From: Prorocentrum cordatum
Lineage: Eukaryota; Sar; Dinophyceae; Prorocentrales; Prorocentraceae
Assembly (NCBI GenBank): GCA_963575745.1
Contig: CAUYUJ010014605.1
Span: forward strand, 183,474-247,473
Direction of reading: 5' to 3'
DNA: 64,000 bases
Shown: positions 1-9,474 of the stretch, one piece after another
Layout: each line of letters begins with the position of its first letter
Position numbering within the stretch: position 1 is the first letter of the stretch
Translations under genes and position numbers: made by a program
The notes under the pieces: model-generated
Databases searched by the model: none
The model's input: only the letters and a program-made list of their open reading frames with translations
What the model was told of the DNA's origin: nothing

Positions 1-86
1 CATCATCAGCATCAGCATCAGCAGCAGCATCATCAGCATCAGCATCAGCATCAGCATCAGCATCAGCATCAGCATCAGCATCAGCG

Positions 87-141
<55 letters not shown>

Positions 142-210
142 TTTCGTCATCGTATCATCATTTTCGTCATCGTATCATCATCAATATCACCATCGTCATC
201 ATCAGCACCA
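1..210. repeat. CAT/CAG trinucleotide microsatellite
   Basis: Interrupted CAT and CAG triplets run from the window edge, with a pure CAT stretch near 85-140 and a duplicated ATCATTTTCGTCATCGT unit near 139-180. All six frames look open but give only homopolymer-like peptides, so no gene is called. Nothing recognisable follows in 211-490. Confidence 0.9.
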
Positions 211-490
211 TCGTCATCATCACCGAGCTTCTCCTTCCCCTCCTCCTCGGCACGCGCCCACAGCGGAATCGAACACCCGAACATGCACACCTGCAAATGT
301 AACAACAAAAAACGAACACCGCACGTGCCCCAAACAAACACAAGAAGGAAGGGGAAACGGGAACGAGGGGGACGGGGGAGGGACGGATCTGCCCAACCCG
401 AGCTCTGGTGCTCCTGCGCTTCGCCGGCGCGGCATGGAGGGGGAGGGAGGGAGTACCCATCCCCGGTGCGACCAAACTGCCCTGCATCTG

Positions 491-651
491 AAGGGGCCCT
501 GGGACACACAAATAAATACACACAAATACAAAAATTCCCCATATTTTCTCATATTTTCTGGGTTTTGTCTTCGCCCCCACTTCCCATATTTTCCCTCATT
601 TTCTGGGGAATCGACGATGAATTGTGTCTGTGTGTTTTTTTCTCTCCTGGG
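491..651. mobile_element. Dispersed 165-bp repeat, family F4 (copy 1)
   Basis: Begins GGGCCCTGGGACACACAAAT and ends near CTGTGTGTTTTTTTCTCTCC. The same unit recurs in the same orientation at about 5220-5385, 27961-28121, 36168-36332 (degenerate), 37976-38163, 38335-38496 and 38655-38814. The two ends form an imperfect inverted repeat (CACACAAATAAATACACAC against AAACACACAGACACAATTC), which suggests a non-autonomous MITE-like element. No coding capacity. Confidence 0.7.
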
Positions 652-1030
652 CATCCCCCAACCAACAGTCGCGACTCTCCTCCGGGCACCTTCATGAAGA
701 TCGTGAAGCCTGGCCTCTAATGCTCGGGGCTTCGCCAACTCGTGAGTCTCCCGCCAATTGCGGGTCAGTGCCGGGACCTTCACCTTTGCGCACTCTCCTT
801 GGCTCCACCCCGTGCTCCCCGTCTAAACTTCAGTCCCAGAACACGTCCAACTACGTACAGAAAGTGCCAGCTGCGAGTGGCCTGCTGGATTCAGCAGCTC
901 TGCGGGAGGGAGAGTGGGGGGACGGGACACAGGGGAGGCAATTGAAGGAGGGAAGCGTGGGTGGGTGTGCTGGTTTGCCTTTCTCTTCTGTTCAGCTTCG
1001 GGTATGAGCCTCTGAGTGCTGCAGCTTCAG
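652..1030. other. Gene-poor stretch
   Basis: GC-rich unique-looking sequence. Several frames are open, but I see no domain, repeat or hairpin worth calling. Confidence 0.5.
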
Positions 1031-1387
1031 GCGGCACCATCATCAGCACCATGATCACCACCAGCATCATCATAATCATCATCAGCATGGACATGATCAC
1101 CATCACCATGAGAATCATCATCACAATCACCCTCAACAACAACATCAACATCGACATCAACGTCATCCTCACCATCATGATTACCATGCCACCTCCACCA
1201 CTCCCCCATTTTCCTCCTCCTCCTTCTACTCCCCCTCCTCCTCACCATCCTCTTCCTCCTCCTCCTCCTCTTCACCTTCCCCTCCCTCCTCCTCGTCCTC
1301 GTCCTCCTCCTCCTCCTCTTCGCCAGCTTCATCCTCATCACCATCACCATTATCACCATCATTAACATCATCACCATCATCATCATC

Positions 1388-1445
<58 letters not shown>

Positions 1446-1539
1446 CCACCACCCACCACCACCACCACCACCACCACCACCACACCATCACCATCACCAT
1501 CACCATCACCATCACCATCATCATCACCATCACCATCAC

Positions 1540-1617
<78 letters not shown>

Positions 1618-1818
1618 ACCGTTCCACCTCCGACTTTCTCCCTCCTCCTCTTCCTGATCTCAATCCTCCTCCTCCTTTTTGCCCTCGTTCTCCTCGTTCT
1701 TCTTCTCCTCCTCCTCCTCCTCCTCAGGGAGAAAGGATCTTCAGATGTGTGTGTCCTCCCTCTCCTCGTTTTCCCTCCTCCTCCTCCTGTTCCCCCTTTT
1801 CCTCCTGCCCCTGCTCTT
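1031..1818. repeat. CAT, CAC and CCT microsatellite block
   Basis: Degenerate CAT/ACC triplets (1031-1190), CCT triplets (1200-1330), long CAT and CAC runs (1340-1618), then CCT/TTC-rich DNA to about 1818. The long Met, Asp or His-rich frames here are repeat artefacts. Between 1819 and 2150 there is GC-rich sequence with an open plus-strand frame but no recognisable domain. Confidence 0.9.
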
Positions 1819-2152
1819 CACTCCGGAACCTTCGGGTGCGGGGGAAAGCTCGTCGACGCGGCCAGATGCAGCCCACAAGAAAGACTGGCCGCGGCCCTTG
1901 GCGTGGCCCGCGCCGCGCTCGACGCGGTCATCGTGACGCTCTCGTGCGCCGCAACCGCGGGGATGGGAACGGTCCGCCGCGCCCCCGGAAGCTTGTGAAC
2001 TCAAGGGTGGGGGGCGGGGGGCGTCCTTCAAAGGAAGCGACGCGAAGGCTCCTCGGAGTCGGAAGGGACCTGCCGCCGCCTCATCAGAGGCTTGGGCACT
2101 GAGGGCACGGCCGGACCAACATATGAAATCGAAGTGGTTCGAGGTCAGTACA

Positions 2153-2310
2153 TTACCAGCCTGGAACATATCCCTATCCCTATGCTGGGCATCTCATCGT
2201 CACGATGCCAATCTTAGGGGTTCCCTTATTTTTCGAAGGCGAATCCCTAAGATTGTCATCGCTTTTCGGCGTGTCAATCTTAGGGATAGGGATGCGTTCG
2301 AGGCTGGTAA
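2153..2310. mobile_element. Hairpin MITE-like element, 158 bp
   Basis: The left end TTACCAGCCTGGAACATATC and the right end GCGTTCGAGGCTGGTAA are inverted repeats continuing through ATCCCTATCCCTA and TAGGGATAGGGAT, about 30 bp in all. An inner inverted pair, CAATCTTAGGG and CCCTAAGATTG, lies inside. The whole unit could fold into one hairpin. No ORF; I saw no second copy in this window. Confidence 0.75.
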
Positions 2311-2454
2311 ACTCAATGCGCCGCCACTGCGGGGATGGGAGCCTTACGCCTACAAGCGGCCCGGGCTGCGGGGCGCGAGACGCGCAACCGTCTCGGCGCC
2401 CCCGCGGGCGGCCCAAGGGGACGCCGCGACGGCGAGCGCGGCAGATGTTGCCAG

Positions 2455-2512
2455 CTCTCGGGCGTCCGTTCCCTGCGCATGCTTCGGTTTCGCGCGCGCT
2501 GTTGGTTCCCAC
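2455..2512. mobile_element. Partial family-M7 element (left half)
   Basis: Resembles the left half of the 125-bp M7 element found intact at 58608-58732: a CTCGGGCGTCCGTTCCCTG stretch followed by CGGTTTCGCGCG. The right half is absent here, although a degenerate right half lies at about 3404-3465. Confidence 0.45.
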
Positions 2513-3344
2513 CGATCCTGTGGTCTCGAGGAGGCGGTTCTTCTGAGCACTCGTTACGCCCAGCTTGATGGCGAGATCTGCGGTCTTCTCGAGAATACCG
2601 TATTCAGCCGCAGTGGGCTGAGTCTGAACTGGCACGGGCAGCGGCCGCGGTCTTCTCCACGACTGCTGCAACATGCTGCAGTTCGAAAGCCTGGCCGTCA
2701 AGGGGGAGGTACTGTCTGAGGTTACGGAGGGGACTCGTTTTGAAGAAACAACGCCCCGCGTTCCTCCTCATCTCCCTCCCGTGCCCTCCGCGCGTTTCTG
2801 TTTCGGCACACCCAGCGCAGCGTTCGGTGGCCCCATAGGGAGCTCCACCGACGGCCCCCGGTGGCAGGGTTCGCATGGCGGCCTCGGGCGACGTTGGCAC
2901 AACCTTCACGGGGATCGTGGGCCCATAGGAGCTCCACCGACAGCGCCAGTCGCAGGGTTCGCATGGCGGGGTCGGGCCATTTGAGCAAACCCCTCACGAG
3001 AATCGTGGACCCATAGGAGCTCCACCGAAGGCGCCGGTCAGCGTCAGGGTTCGCATGGCGGCCTCGGGCCATGTCGGCAAGCCCCTCACGCGATCGGTGG
3101 CCCCATAGTTGTGCTACTTCAATAACCGCACCTGGGCGTCGTACTCCGCCTTGTCGACATGCAGCGCCACCTCCTCCCTCATGGCTGTCAAAGCCATCTC
3201 CTGCTTCTGCTCCTCGGTTAGAGGGAGACAGGCCTCGTTGTCTTCGGCGCCCGCGAAGGCGGCCACGAACGTGTCCCTGAGCATGTCGGGATCCAGCGGA
3301 AGCCGTGGCGACAAAGGGAGCGCGGGCGAAGATGGTATTCACAA
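2512..3344 (-). CDS. Two-exon fragment of an unknown protein
   Basis: Exon A is about 3344-3118 and encodes an acidic, helix-prone segment with DMLRDTFVAAFAGAEDN near its start and KAEYDAQVRLL at its end. Exon B starts at 2733 and reads NLRQYLPLDGQAFELQHV. The intervening 384 bp begin GT and end AG on the minus strand, and the two exons join in phase (LLN/PLRN). In exon B the frame shifts by one near 2635, after which a second coding-like stretch (AAEYGILEKTADLAIKLG) continues to about 2512; this is either a sequencing or assembly indel, a missed micro-intron, or decay. Both outer ends are uncertain: a TGA lies in frame at about 3346, so either an upstream exon joins just below it or the locus is broken. 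No family recognised. Confidence 0.5.
2734..3117 (-). repeat. 90-bp minisatellite array 1, inside an intron
   Basis: About three and a half units containing GGCCCCATAGGGAGCTCCAC and GGTTCGCATGGCGGC. On the minus strand the intron opens with GTAGCAC and closes with AAAACGAG. The end nearest exon B (TTTTGAAGAAACAACGCCCC on the plus strand) matches the sequence just left of the arrays at 51.8 kb and 62.4 kb. Confidence 0.8.
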
Positions 3345-3470
3345 CTGCGGCATTCACAGCATATGGTTGGGTCCTTCGCCAGGTCAATTCTTACAAGATG
3401 GTCAACGATGCTCCTGGGTGGTCCCCGCAGAGAAACGTGTACGCGTCCGAGCAGATGACCGCCTGGCACA
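3336..3470. repeat. Repeat flank motif and degenerate M7 right half
   Basis: GTATTCACAACTGCG followed by CATATGGTTGGGTCCTTCGC recurs at 53752-53785, directly after the second 90-bp array, and as far as CATATGG at the window's right edge. From about 3404 a GCTCCTGGGTGGTCCCCGC stretch matches the right half of family M7. 3471-3850 holds nothing recognisable. Confidence 0.55.
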
Positions 3471-3850
3471 CGCCCCAATCCGAGAGCTCAGACGATCTCA
3501 GGCCCACCAGCCTGCGTCGAGTCGGGGGAACTTGCAAGGACAGAGCGACCGCAGTGGACTAGGGACTAGGAGGAGGAGGAACTGGATAAGACGAGGGGAC
3601 GCCGCAACCAACCCGTGGGGCGCAAGATCTCCCGGTGGGTACTCGAGCCTGCAGGGCGTCTCTGGGGGACGGCATATGTGGCATCCATTGGCTTCTGGCC
3701 AGGAGGCCGCTACTCTCACCTATTGCGCATGCATTGGACACATGTCTCCACATCCTCAAGCATGCACATCATCAGTGGTCAGTTTGGCTCTGCCGACCCC
3801 AGGAACTGGCCAACCGTTGGCCCGATAATGGACGAACTGTATCGGCGTGC

Positions 3851-4120
3851 TTTCGTTGTCTGCCCTCCCTCCTCCTCCCTCCTTCTCCTTCTTCTCCTCA
3901 TCCTCCTCCTCGCTTTTCCCTCTCTCCCTCCTCCGTCCTCCCTCATCCTCCCTCATTCTCCCACCTCCCTCCTCTTCGCTCCTTCTCGCTCGTCCCTCTC
4001 CTGCTCCTCCTGCTCTCCCTACCCCTCCTCCCTCTCCTCCTTCCTCCTCGTCCGCGTCCTGATTCCTCCTCCTCCCTCATCCCTGGTCCTCCCTCCTTTT
4101 CCTCCCTCCTTCTGCCCCCC
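3851..4120. repeat. CCT-rich microsatellite
   Basis: Interrupted CTCCT/TCC triplets. The long Ser/Pro/Leu frames across it are not genes. Confidence 0.85.
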
Positions 4121-4984
4121 TCCATCGCGAGCCCCCGAGCGCCCAATCCAAGATACACGAGCGATGGAATTCAACCGCAAGCGGACAGAAGCTGACCGCG
4201 TCCGTGCGTCATGCTGCAAGGCGGTGTGGCCTGGGCCCCCGATGCCCAGATGCCCTGTCCGGAGAGCCTCCGCCGCCAGCGTCTCGGAAGGAGCACGCCA
4301 ACGATCCATCTGCACCGAGCCAAGGCCAGTGGACCCGTGCACACGCCCTCCGCGCTCCGCCAGGAAGCCAGGGACAGGCCCGGGCGGGGCGGGGCCCGTA
4401 CCGTGTCTGCAGCCGGCACGACCCCCGCCCGACATGGACCCCCTCCGGCCTGGCACATCGACCCTGGGCCCTCGAACCCAGATCACCGAACCTTGACCCG
4501 ACATCTGGAAGGCTCCCAAAGGTCGGTGATGGATGGGACTGGAGTGAGCCATCATCTCATGGGGTGAGCAGAGGGCGCCGCGCGCCGCGGCCTTCTCAGA
4601 GCGTTCCTGAGAGCTCTGAAAGCCTGAAGCGATCTGGGACGGCTCTATCCTCGTGCTAGCCCCGTCCGACCTCCCAATCCTCGGGATACGGGCGAATCCG
4701 ATCAACATCGGTTCCCAAACCGGACCCCTCCCGGAATCCACCTGGTGCACTTTTCCACCCTGGATCCGTGCTTGACGGTCCTGGGGCCTGGGGCCAAAAA
4801 CGGCTGAAAACCTTCCCGAACCCAAAATCTCGAACCTGGCCCCCACCTTCCTGCCGGCCGGAACCGGGACGGCGCCACCTCAGACCCCCAGCCCGCTCCA
4901 AAGCTAGACCCCCGAACCTCGATCCTCGATGATGCGAGCAAGGCAATGGGGATGCGAAAGCGCAACGATTCTGCTATTCCCGGA
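4121..4984. other. GC-rich stretch without a recognised gene
   Basis: Open in several frames on both strands with no recognisable domain. Around 4590-4640 there is a short CAGAGCGTTCCTGAGAGCTC palindromic patch like the cores of the inverted pair at 24.6-25.1 kb. Confidence 0.45.
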
Positions 4985-5230
4985 CCTCTCCTGGGGCCCT
5001 GGGATGCGTTCTGATCAGGATTTCGAAGCGAGTCCAGCGGTGGCGTCGCGGGTCACCCAAGAAGCCCAAGAAGAGGAAAACGAGAGAAAGGCATCTGTAT
5101 CGGTACTTCCCAAAGATCCGATGCCAGATTTTTCCCACACGGGGTTCCCTGGGAGTCTCGACCCACGCCCGGGCACCGCATGTTCATCCTGAGTCATAGC
5201 TTGACTGTCCCGGGGTCTGGCGCGGGCTCC
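4985..5230. mobile_element. Dispersed 250-bp repeat, family F8 (copy 1)
   Basis: Shares an ordered series of blocks with 30405-30665: a CTCTCC-G-GG start, TTC-GAGGCGA-TCCAGCGGTGGCGTCG, a GATCCGATG block, then GGGGTCCCTGG-AGTCTCGACCC and TTGACGGTCCCGGGG-like blocks. A partial copy lies at 36050-36190. It runs straight into an F4 copy at 5220-5385. Confidence 0.6.
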
Positions 5231-5385
5231 TGGAGCACACAAATACATAGACACATGTCCCAGGACCCCCTATAGGACCACTGTTGTCTATGTGTTCGTC
5301 TTCCCCGCCCACACTTCCCATATTTGCTCATCTTTTCCCAGGGGTCGACGATAAACTGTGTCTGTGTACTTCCCCCTCCTGAATA
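5220..5385. mobile_element. Family F4 repeat (copy 2, degenerate)
   Basis: Contains CACACAAATACATAGACACA and ends GTCTGTGTACTTCCCCCTCC, matching the ends of F4. 5391-5640 that follows is GC-rich with no recognised feature. Confidence 0.55.
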
Positions 5386-5639
5386 TCGGTGCCTTTGCAT
5401 CCTCCGAAGGGACCGCGCCGGTCGAGCGCGGGGGGCCCGCGCACTGCCCGCCGCCAGGCGCCCACACTGTTTGCCGCCCGCGGGGCGCCTCGGCCTCCGG
5501 CCGCTTCGGGGCGAAGAACTCGGACTCCTGCTGCCGGTTGCCGTACCTCCCAGCGCGGGGCGCGGGGGGTGTGGGCGACTTCGCCAGGCGGCGCGACGCA
5601 GTTCACTGAGGTCACGGGGGAGCCCCGCGAGGTGGCCGA

Positions 5640-5790
5640 CGAATGACCTCACGAGGTGAAGGACGGAGGGGAGGAGGGAGGAAGGGGAGGGAGAGACAAA
5701 AGGACTGGCAGGCGGAGGACGAGGAGGACGAGGAGGAGGTGGACGAGGACGACGAAGGGGTGGAAGAGGAGGAAGAATTCGAATTCGAAA
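5640..5790. repeat. GAG/GAC purine-rich microsatellite
   Basis: GGAGGG and GAGGACGAGG repeats; encodes only acidic low-complexity peptide in its open frames. Confidence 0.8.
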
Positions 5791-5911
5791 CACAATTCTA
5801 CTCTGCGCGGGGTCCCTGCTCTCGGCAGGCCACTTCACGACAACACCACGAACGTGTGGAACCGTGATGAAATACACCCGCGCGAATGTCGCCCGCTGTG
5901 CGTAATAAGAA

Positions 5912-6543
5912 CTAGATCCCAGCAGTACTCCCCAGGTATGTGACGAGCTCACGTTTCTTGCAAACATAAGCTGGGTGAAACACCTGTGCCGCGAAATACT
6001 GCACGAAAGCCGCCAGCCCTGACCACCACACCGCCACAAAGGCCGCGTAGACACAGCGCGAGCGTACATGATGGACACCGCCTGCACCAGCACGACAACG
6101 AAGAAGAACCAGGGTGCGAATGACGCGCAAAAATCATAGGCCGAAGGCCACATCCACATCGCGACAAACACACTTCACTCCACCAGTCGCCGATAAGGCA
6201 CACGGGCGCACCAGGCCCTGGGCGAGGAGAATGCTAGCCACCGCGGCTCGTCCCACGAGCTCCGCACAAAAAGACACTGAGCCAACTCCCGCAATACATT
6301 CAACTGAACAAACACCAATCCAGTAAAAATGGGCCCAGGCCCGCAATGCAAGAACAAACAAGCATCGAACAAGTAGGTCGCGGAAATCACACCGAGCACC
6401 TGCGCGCTCAGCAGTCCGCTCACCAAGACACCACGAGACACCAGACCCCTGAACACGAGGAAGACCACCAGGAAAACGACAAGCTGCAGCATGCACTCGA
6501 TGGTGGAGGCGAACGAATTCAGCCCGACGTTGCCAGGAGCACC
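5912..6543 (-). pseudogene. Broken multi-pass membrane-protein-like segment
   Basis: Minus-strand translation gives a run of hydrophobic helices split by stops and frame changes. The first stretch (6543-6175) contains MLQLVVFLVVFLVF and further hydrophobic segments and ends at a TGA at 6175. The same frame continues as APWFFFVVVLVQAVSIMYA down to about 6050. The next helix, VYAAFVAVWWSGLAAFVQYF, is in another frame that runs on to a stop at 5912. At least three to five transmembrane segments are implied. The pattern could be exons with unseen introns or a decayed gene. I do not recognise the family. Confidence 0.4.
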
Positions 6544-6629
6544 TGGACCTCAAGCGGCAGGGAATGGCGCACCACCCCACATTAAGCCCCAAGACGACGG
6601 CCAGGCGTCGCTGCGGGGGCCCACTCCAG

Positions 6630-6950
6630 TCGAAGTGGCCTGAATGGCCTAACCCCTCGCCGCGCTGGGGCCCGTTGCGGCCCGGCCCCTCGCCGCGCCA
6701 GGACCCGCCGTGGCCTTGCCCCTCGCCGCGCAGGGGCCCGCTGCGGCCTAGCCCCTCACCGCGCCAGGGCTCGCCGCAGCCTAACCCCTCGCCGCGCCGG
6801 GGGCCTCTGCGGCCTAACCCCGTCGCCGCGCTGGGGACCGGACCGGCCTGGCCCATCGCCGCGCCGGGGTCTGCCGTGGCCTAACCCCTCGCCGCGCTGG
6901 GGCCTGCTGTGGCCTAACCCCTCGCCACGCTGGGGACCGCTGCTTCCCCC
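6630..6950. repeat. 33-bp minisatellite, about nine units
   Basis: Unit of 33 bp (11 codons) with the core CCCCTCGCCGCGCTGGGGCC, ranging from near-perfect to degenerate. On the minus strand it encodes GPQRGEGLGHS-like repeats forming the C-terminal tail of the ORF at 6756-8207. The same unit recurs at 13362-13535. Confidence 0.85.
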
Positions 6951-8207
6951 GTTGCCGTCGTCGCCCACCTGCGGGCCCGCGCCGAGCGCCGTCTCTGCCA
7001 TCTGCCAGCGTCGCGCCGCTTCCTCAGGGTCCTGATGCTGGATCGCTCGCCGCGCCGCACTGCTGTTCAGCCATGCGAGGCGGCATGTATCCTCGGCCGC
7101 TGTGCGCTGGCTGCGCTGGCGTGCCTCGCCTGGGATGTCGCTGAAAAGGCGCTGGTGGAGGCCCGGCTGCAGGGTCTTGAGGGCGCGGGGTGCGCGCGCT
7201 GCCTGCCGCGCCCTACGGCCTTGTTCTCCCGCTCCTTGAATCCAGCACCCTGCCAGCGACTGCATCGGCTGCTCCAGACGGCCCCGCTCAAGCCACGCGA
7301 GCTCCCTCTCTGGGTCCTGATCTTCATCGCCTCGATGCTGGCGGAGCCTGGGGCGCTGCGCGCCCGCGTCCTTCGCCTGCTGCGCATGCTTCATGAGGAC
7401 AGGCACGGGCGACTTGGCTAGCTGAGCCCATTGCACCGTGGCGCGCCTTTGGACCAGGTGCGTGTCGTCATTGAGCGGCTCGGGTCCTGGGATGGGGTCC
7501 ATGTCCTGGTCACTCTCTGCTCCTTCCAGCTCTGGAATTTCGCTGTCTGGGACTGAGGAGTCGTCGTCCCGGTTCTCTGGCGTCCAGGCCCGATTCCCTT
7601 CCGTGGTGCTGGGAAGTGGCCTCCTCTCACTGCAGGGGGCGCTGTGCGCCGGGATGCTGCCCCTCCTGCCCTGGAAGGCCTCAGCGCGCGCCCTGTCTGC
7701 TAGCTGCCCGGCCCCGTGCGGGGGGGTGAGCATGTGCGTCATAAGCCTCCTGCGCGCTCCGAGGGTGCTCTTCCAAATGTCCTCGCAGAAGTCCGGCAGC
7801 TGCTGGAACTCCCGCGGCGTCGCCGCCCTCGTCTGCTCTTCGATGGCCGTCCAGCCACCTACGTTGGTGGCCGCCATGAGGTTGGGGATGCAATGCTCCA
7901 TCCAATCGCCCATGTCGTCCCGGACCTCCTGGTCCACCATGTCCATCCGCTGCTCCGCGCACCCTTCCACGCGGTCCACGAGCCTCCAGCTAGCCTGGAC
8001 GAACGACTGGGGATGCTGCGCGGGCCGCTGACGCTCTGGCTGGGCTGCGTCGGGATCGGAGCCCTCAGCATCTAGGTCAATCACATCCGTGCTGCTTGTC
8101 CCCACTCTAAAGGCGCTCAAGCTTGTTGCCTCGGGAGCTGCTCCTTCGGTGCCTTCGTCATCTGGCGCGACCTTGCGTCCTCGGTTGGGCGGCCGCCCCT
8201 TCGTCAT
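6756..8207 (-). CDS. Hypothetical protein, 484 codons
   Basis: The longest uninterrupted frame in this part of the window with a balanced amino-acid composition. The first ATG is at 8207; the frame stays open upstream to about 8387 without another ATG. Residues about 60-170 are mixed helical and acidic, with WTAIEEQTRAATPREFQ and LPDFCEDIWKSTLGARRR. The middle is Asp/Glu/Pro-rich, and the last 80 residues are the 11-residue GPQRGEGLGHS repeats. It starts 116 bp beyond the stop that ends the RNase H-bearing retroelement frame (8323), on the same strand. It could therefore be a downstream ORF of that element or an independent gene. No domain recognised; function unknown. Confidence 0.45.
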   Translation of the reverse strand: MTKGRPPNRGRKVAPDDEGTEGAAPEATSLSAFRVGTSSTDVIDLDAEGSDPDAAQPERQRPAQHPQSFVQASWRLVDRVEGCAEQRMDMVDQEVRDDMGDWMEHCIPNLMAATNVGGWTAIEEQTRAATPREFQQLPDFCEDIWKSTLGARRRLMTHMLTPPHGAGQLADRARAEAFQGRRGSIPAHSAPCSERRPLPSTTEGNRAWTPENRDDDSSVPDSEIPELEGAESDQDMDPIPGPEPLNDDTHLVQRRATVQWAQLAKSPVPVLMKHAQQAKDAGAQRPRLRQHRGDEDQDPERELAWLERGRLEQPMQSLAGCWIQGAGEQGRRARQAARAPRALKTLQPGLHQRLFSDIPGEARQRSQRTAAEDTCRLAWLNSSAARRAIQHQDPEEAARRWQMAETALGAGPQVGDDGNGGSSGPQRGEGLGHSRPQRGEGLGHGRPRRGDGPGRSGPQRGDGVRPQRPPARRGVRLRRALAR

Positions 8208-8322
8208 CGACAAGAATCCGGCCAACGGCCGTGGGCGGCAAGCAAGACTTCGCCAGCTTTCGCGCTGCCCCTGCCACGATCCTGTCGCCGCGGTTCCCGA
8301 GGTAGCTTGTATCGCCGCATTT

Positions 8323-8480
8323 CTAACACCGCAACCAGCCTTGCGTGAGCTGCGTCTTGTGCGCGTTGTGGACCACCTGGGTGCCAATCTTGACCGCCTT
8401 GAAATCGAGCCGCTGGAAGCCGTGAAAGTCCAGGTGGCAGCGATCTCTCCCTTGGCATGTTCCGTTCTCTGCTAGCCATG
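8323..8480 (-). pseudogene. C-terminal tail of retroelement R1
   Basis: A frame different from the RNase H core reads CQGRDRCHLDFHGFQRLDF and ends WLRC before a TAG at 8323-8325. Spaced Cys/His residues suggest a small metal-binding tail, as many such elements have after RNase H. Confidence 0.45.
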
Positions 8481-8744
8481 CTCGTGCACTCTGCACATTG
8501 TCTGGCCCGCTGCGGCAGGAAACGCACCACCAGCGCGGGTGGAGCTTCCGCAGATCGTGTCCATGCTGGGCTGCTTTCTCTTGTGCTGTCGGCGGCTTCC
8601 TCCTCTTCGCCCCCCCTGCTGGTGGACTTCGTTGGAGTCCTCAACCGCGACCGCCATGTTGATCCCGAGCAGTCTGCTCTGGACCGCCACCGTGATCTGG
8701 TCGCGGATCTGCCGCTTGACGATGGTTGCTGGGTCGAGCGCTCC

Positions 8745-9262
8745 ATGTTATGCGCCCCAAGCGGCATATGTGTCGGCCATCTCGTTTCCGGTCACCAGCC
8801 AGGTCGGTCCCGCCCACCTTTCCAGCTCGGCGGGGTGCTCGATCATGTGGCTGGGGATATGGTGGCCATTGATGGCGCCCGTGCTGCGCTGCGACTGCTG
8901 CCTGGTCATGAGCCAGAAGTCGTAGTTCACGCTTCTGTAGTCGGGGTCCTCAGAGTCTTGGATATTCTTCAGCGCGTCGAGGGCACACTTGCAGTCGCTG
9001 ACAATCTTGAGACCCTGGGCTGTGCCGCCGTGGTGTACCTGATGGCCTTGCTCGTGGCTGCGAGCTCTGCCCTGGGCACCGCGCGCGGCGCCCTGCTAGT
9101 CCGATACCAGGCTGCCACCTCCTGCGGTAGACCTCCCTCGACGAACTTGAAAGCCGCGACTGCCCAGCCGCGCCTTCGGAGCCTGGGGTCCTTGGCCGCG
9201 GTGCATGCATCTCCCGAGCCGTCCGTGAAGACGTAGTCGGCTCTGACCTTGAGCCCCATCTA
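8745..9262 (-). pseudogene. RNase H domain of retroelement R1
   Basis: The N-terminal half contains YVFTDGSGD and RRRGWAVAAF, the first acidic motif and following strand of RNase H folds. After a frame change the C-terminal half ends with VTGNEMADTYAAW, the conserved GNExAD motif with the last catalytic Asp. RNase H in a LINE-type element removes RNA from the new hybrid during reverse transcription. The frame breaks between the halves (about 8930-8970) show this copy is damaged. Confidence 0.75.
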
Positions 9263-9474
9263 GGCTGCCGCTTGTGCCTCCGCGCTGGCGCAAAAGATCT
9301 GCGCTGCCTTGGCGACGTCCTCATCTGTGTCGACCTCTGTGCACCGTGCCATCGGCGGGATGCCTCAGGGCCAGATGTGCGCGTCCTGCTGCTGCTTGAG
9401 CGACTCCATGGCTTTCTTGGCCAGGTCCGCGTTGTTGAGGGCGCGCCGCTGGACCCCCCCAAAGAGGGCGTGGG

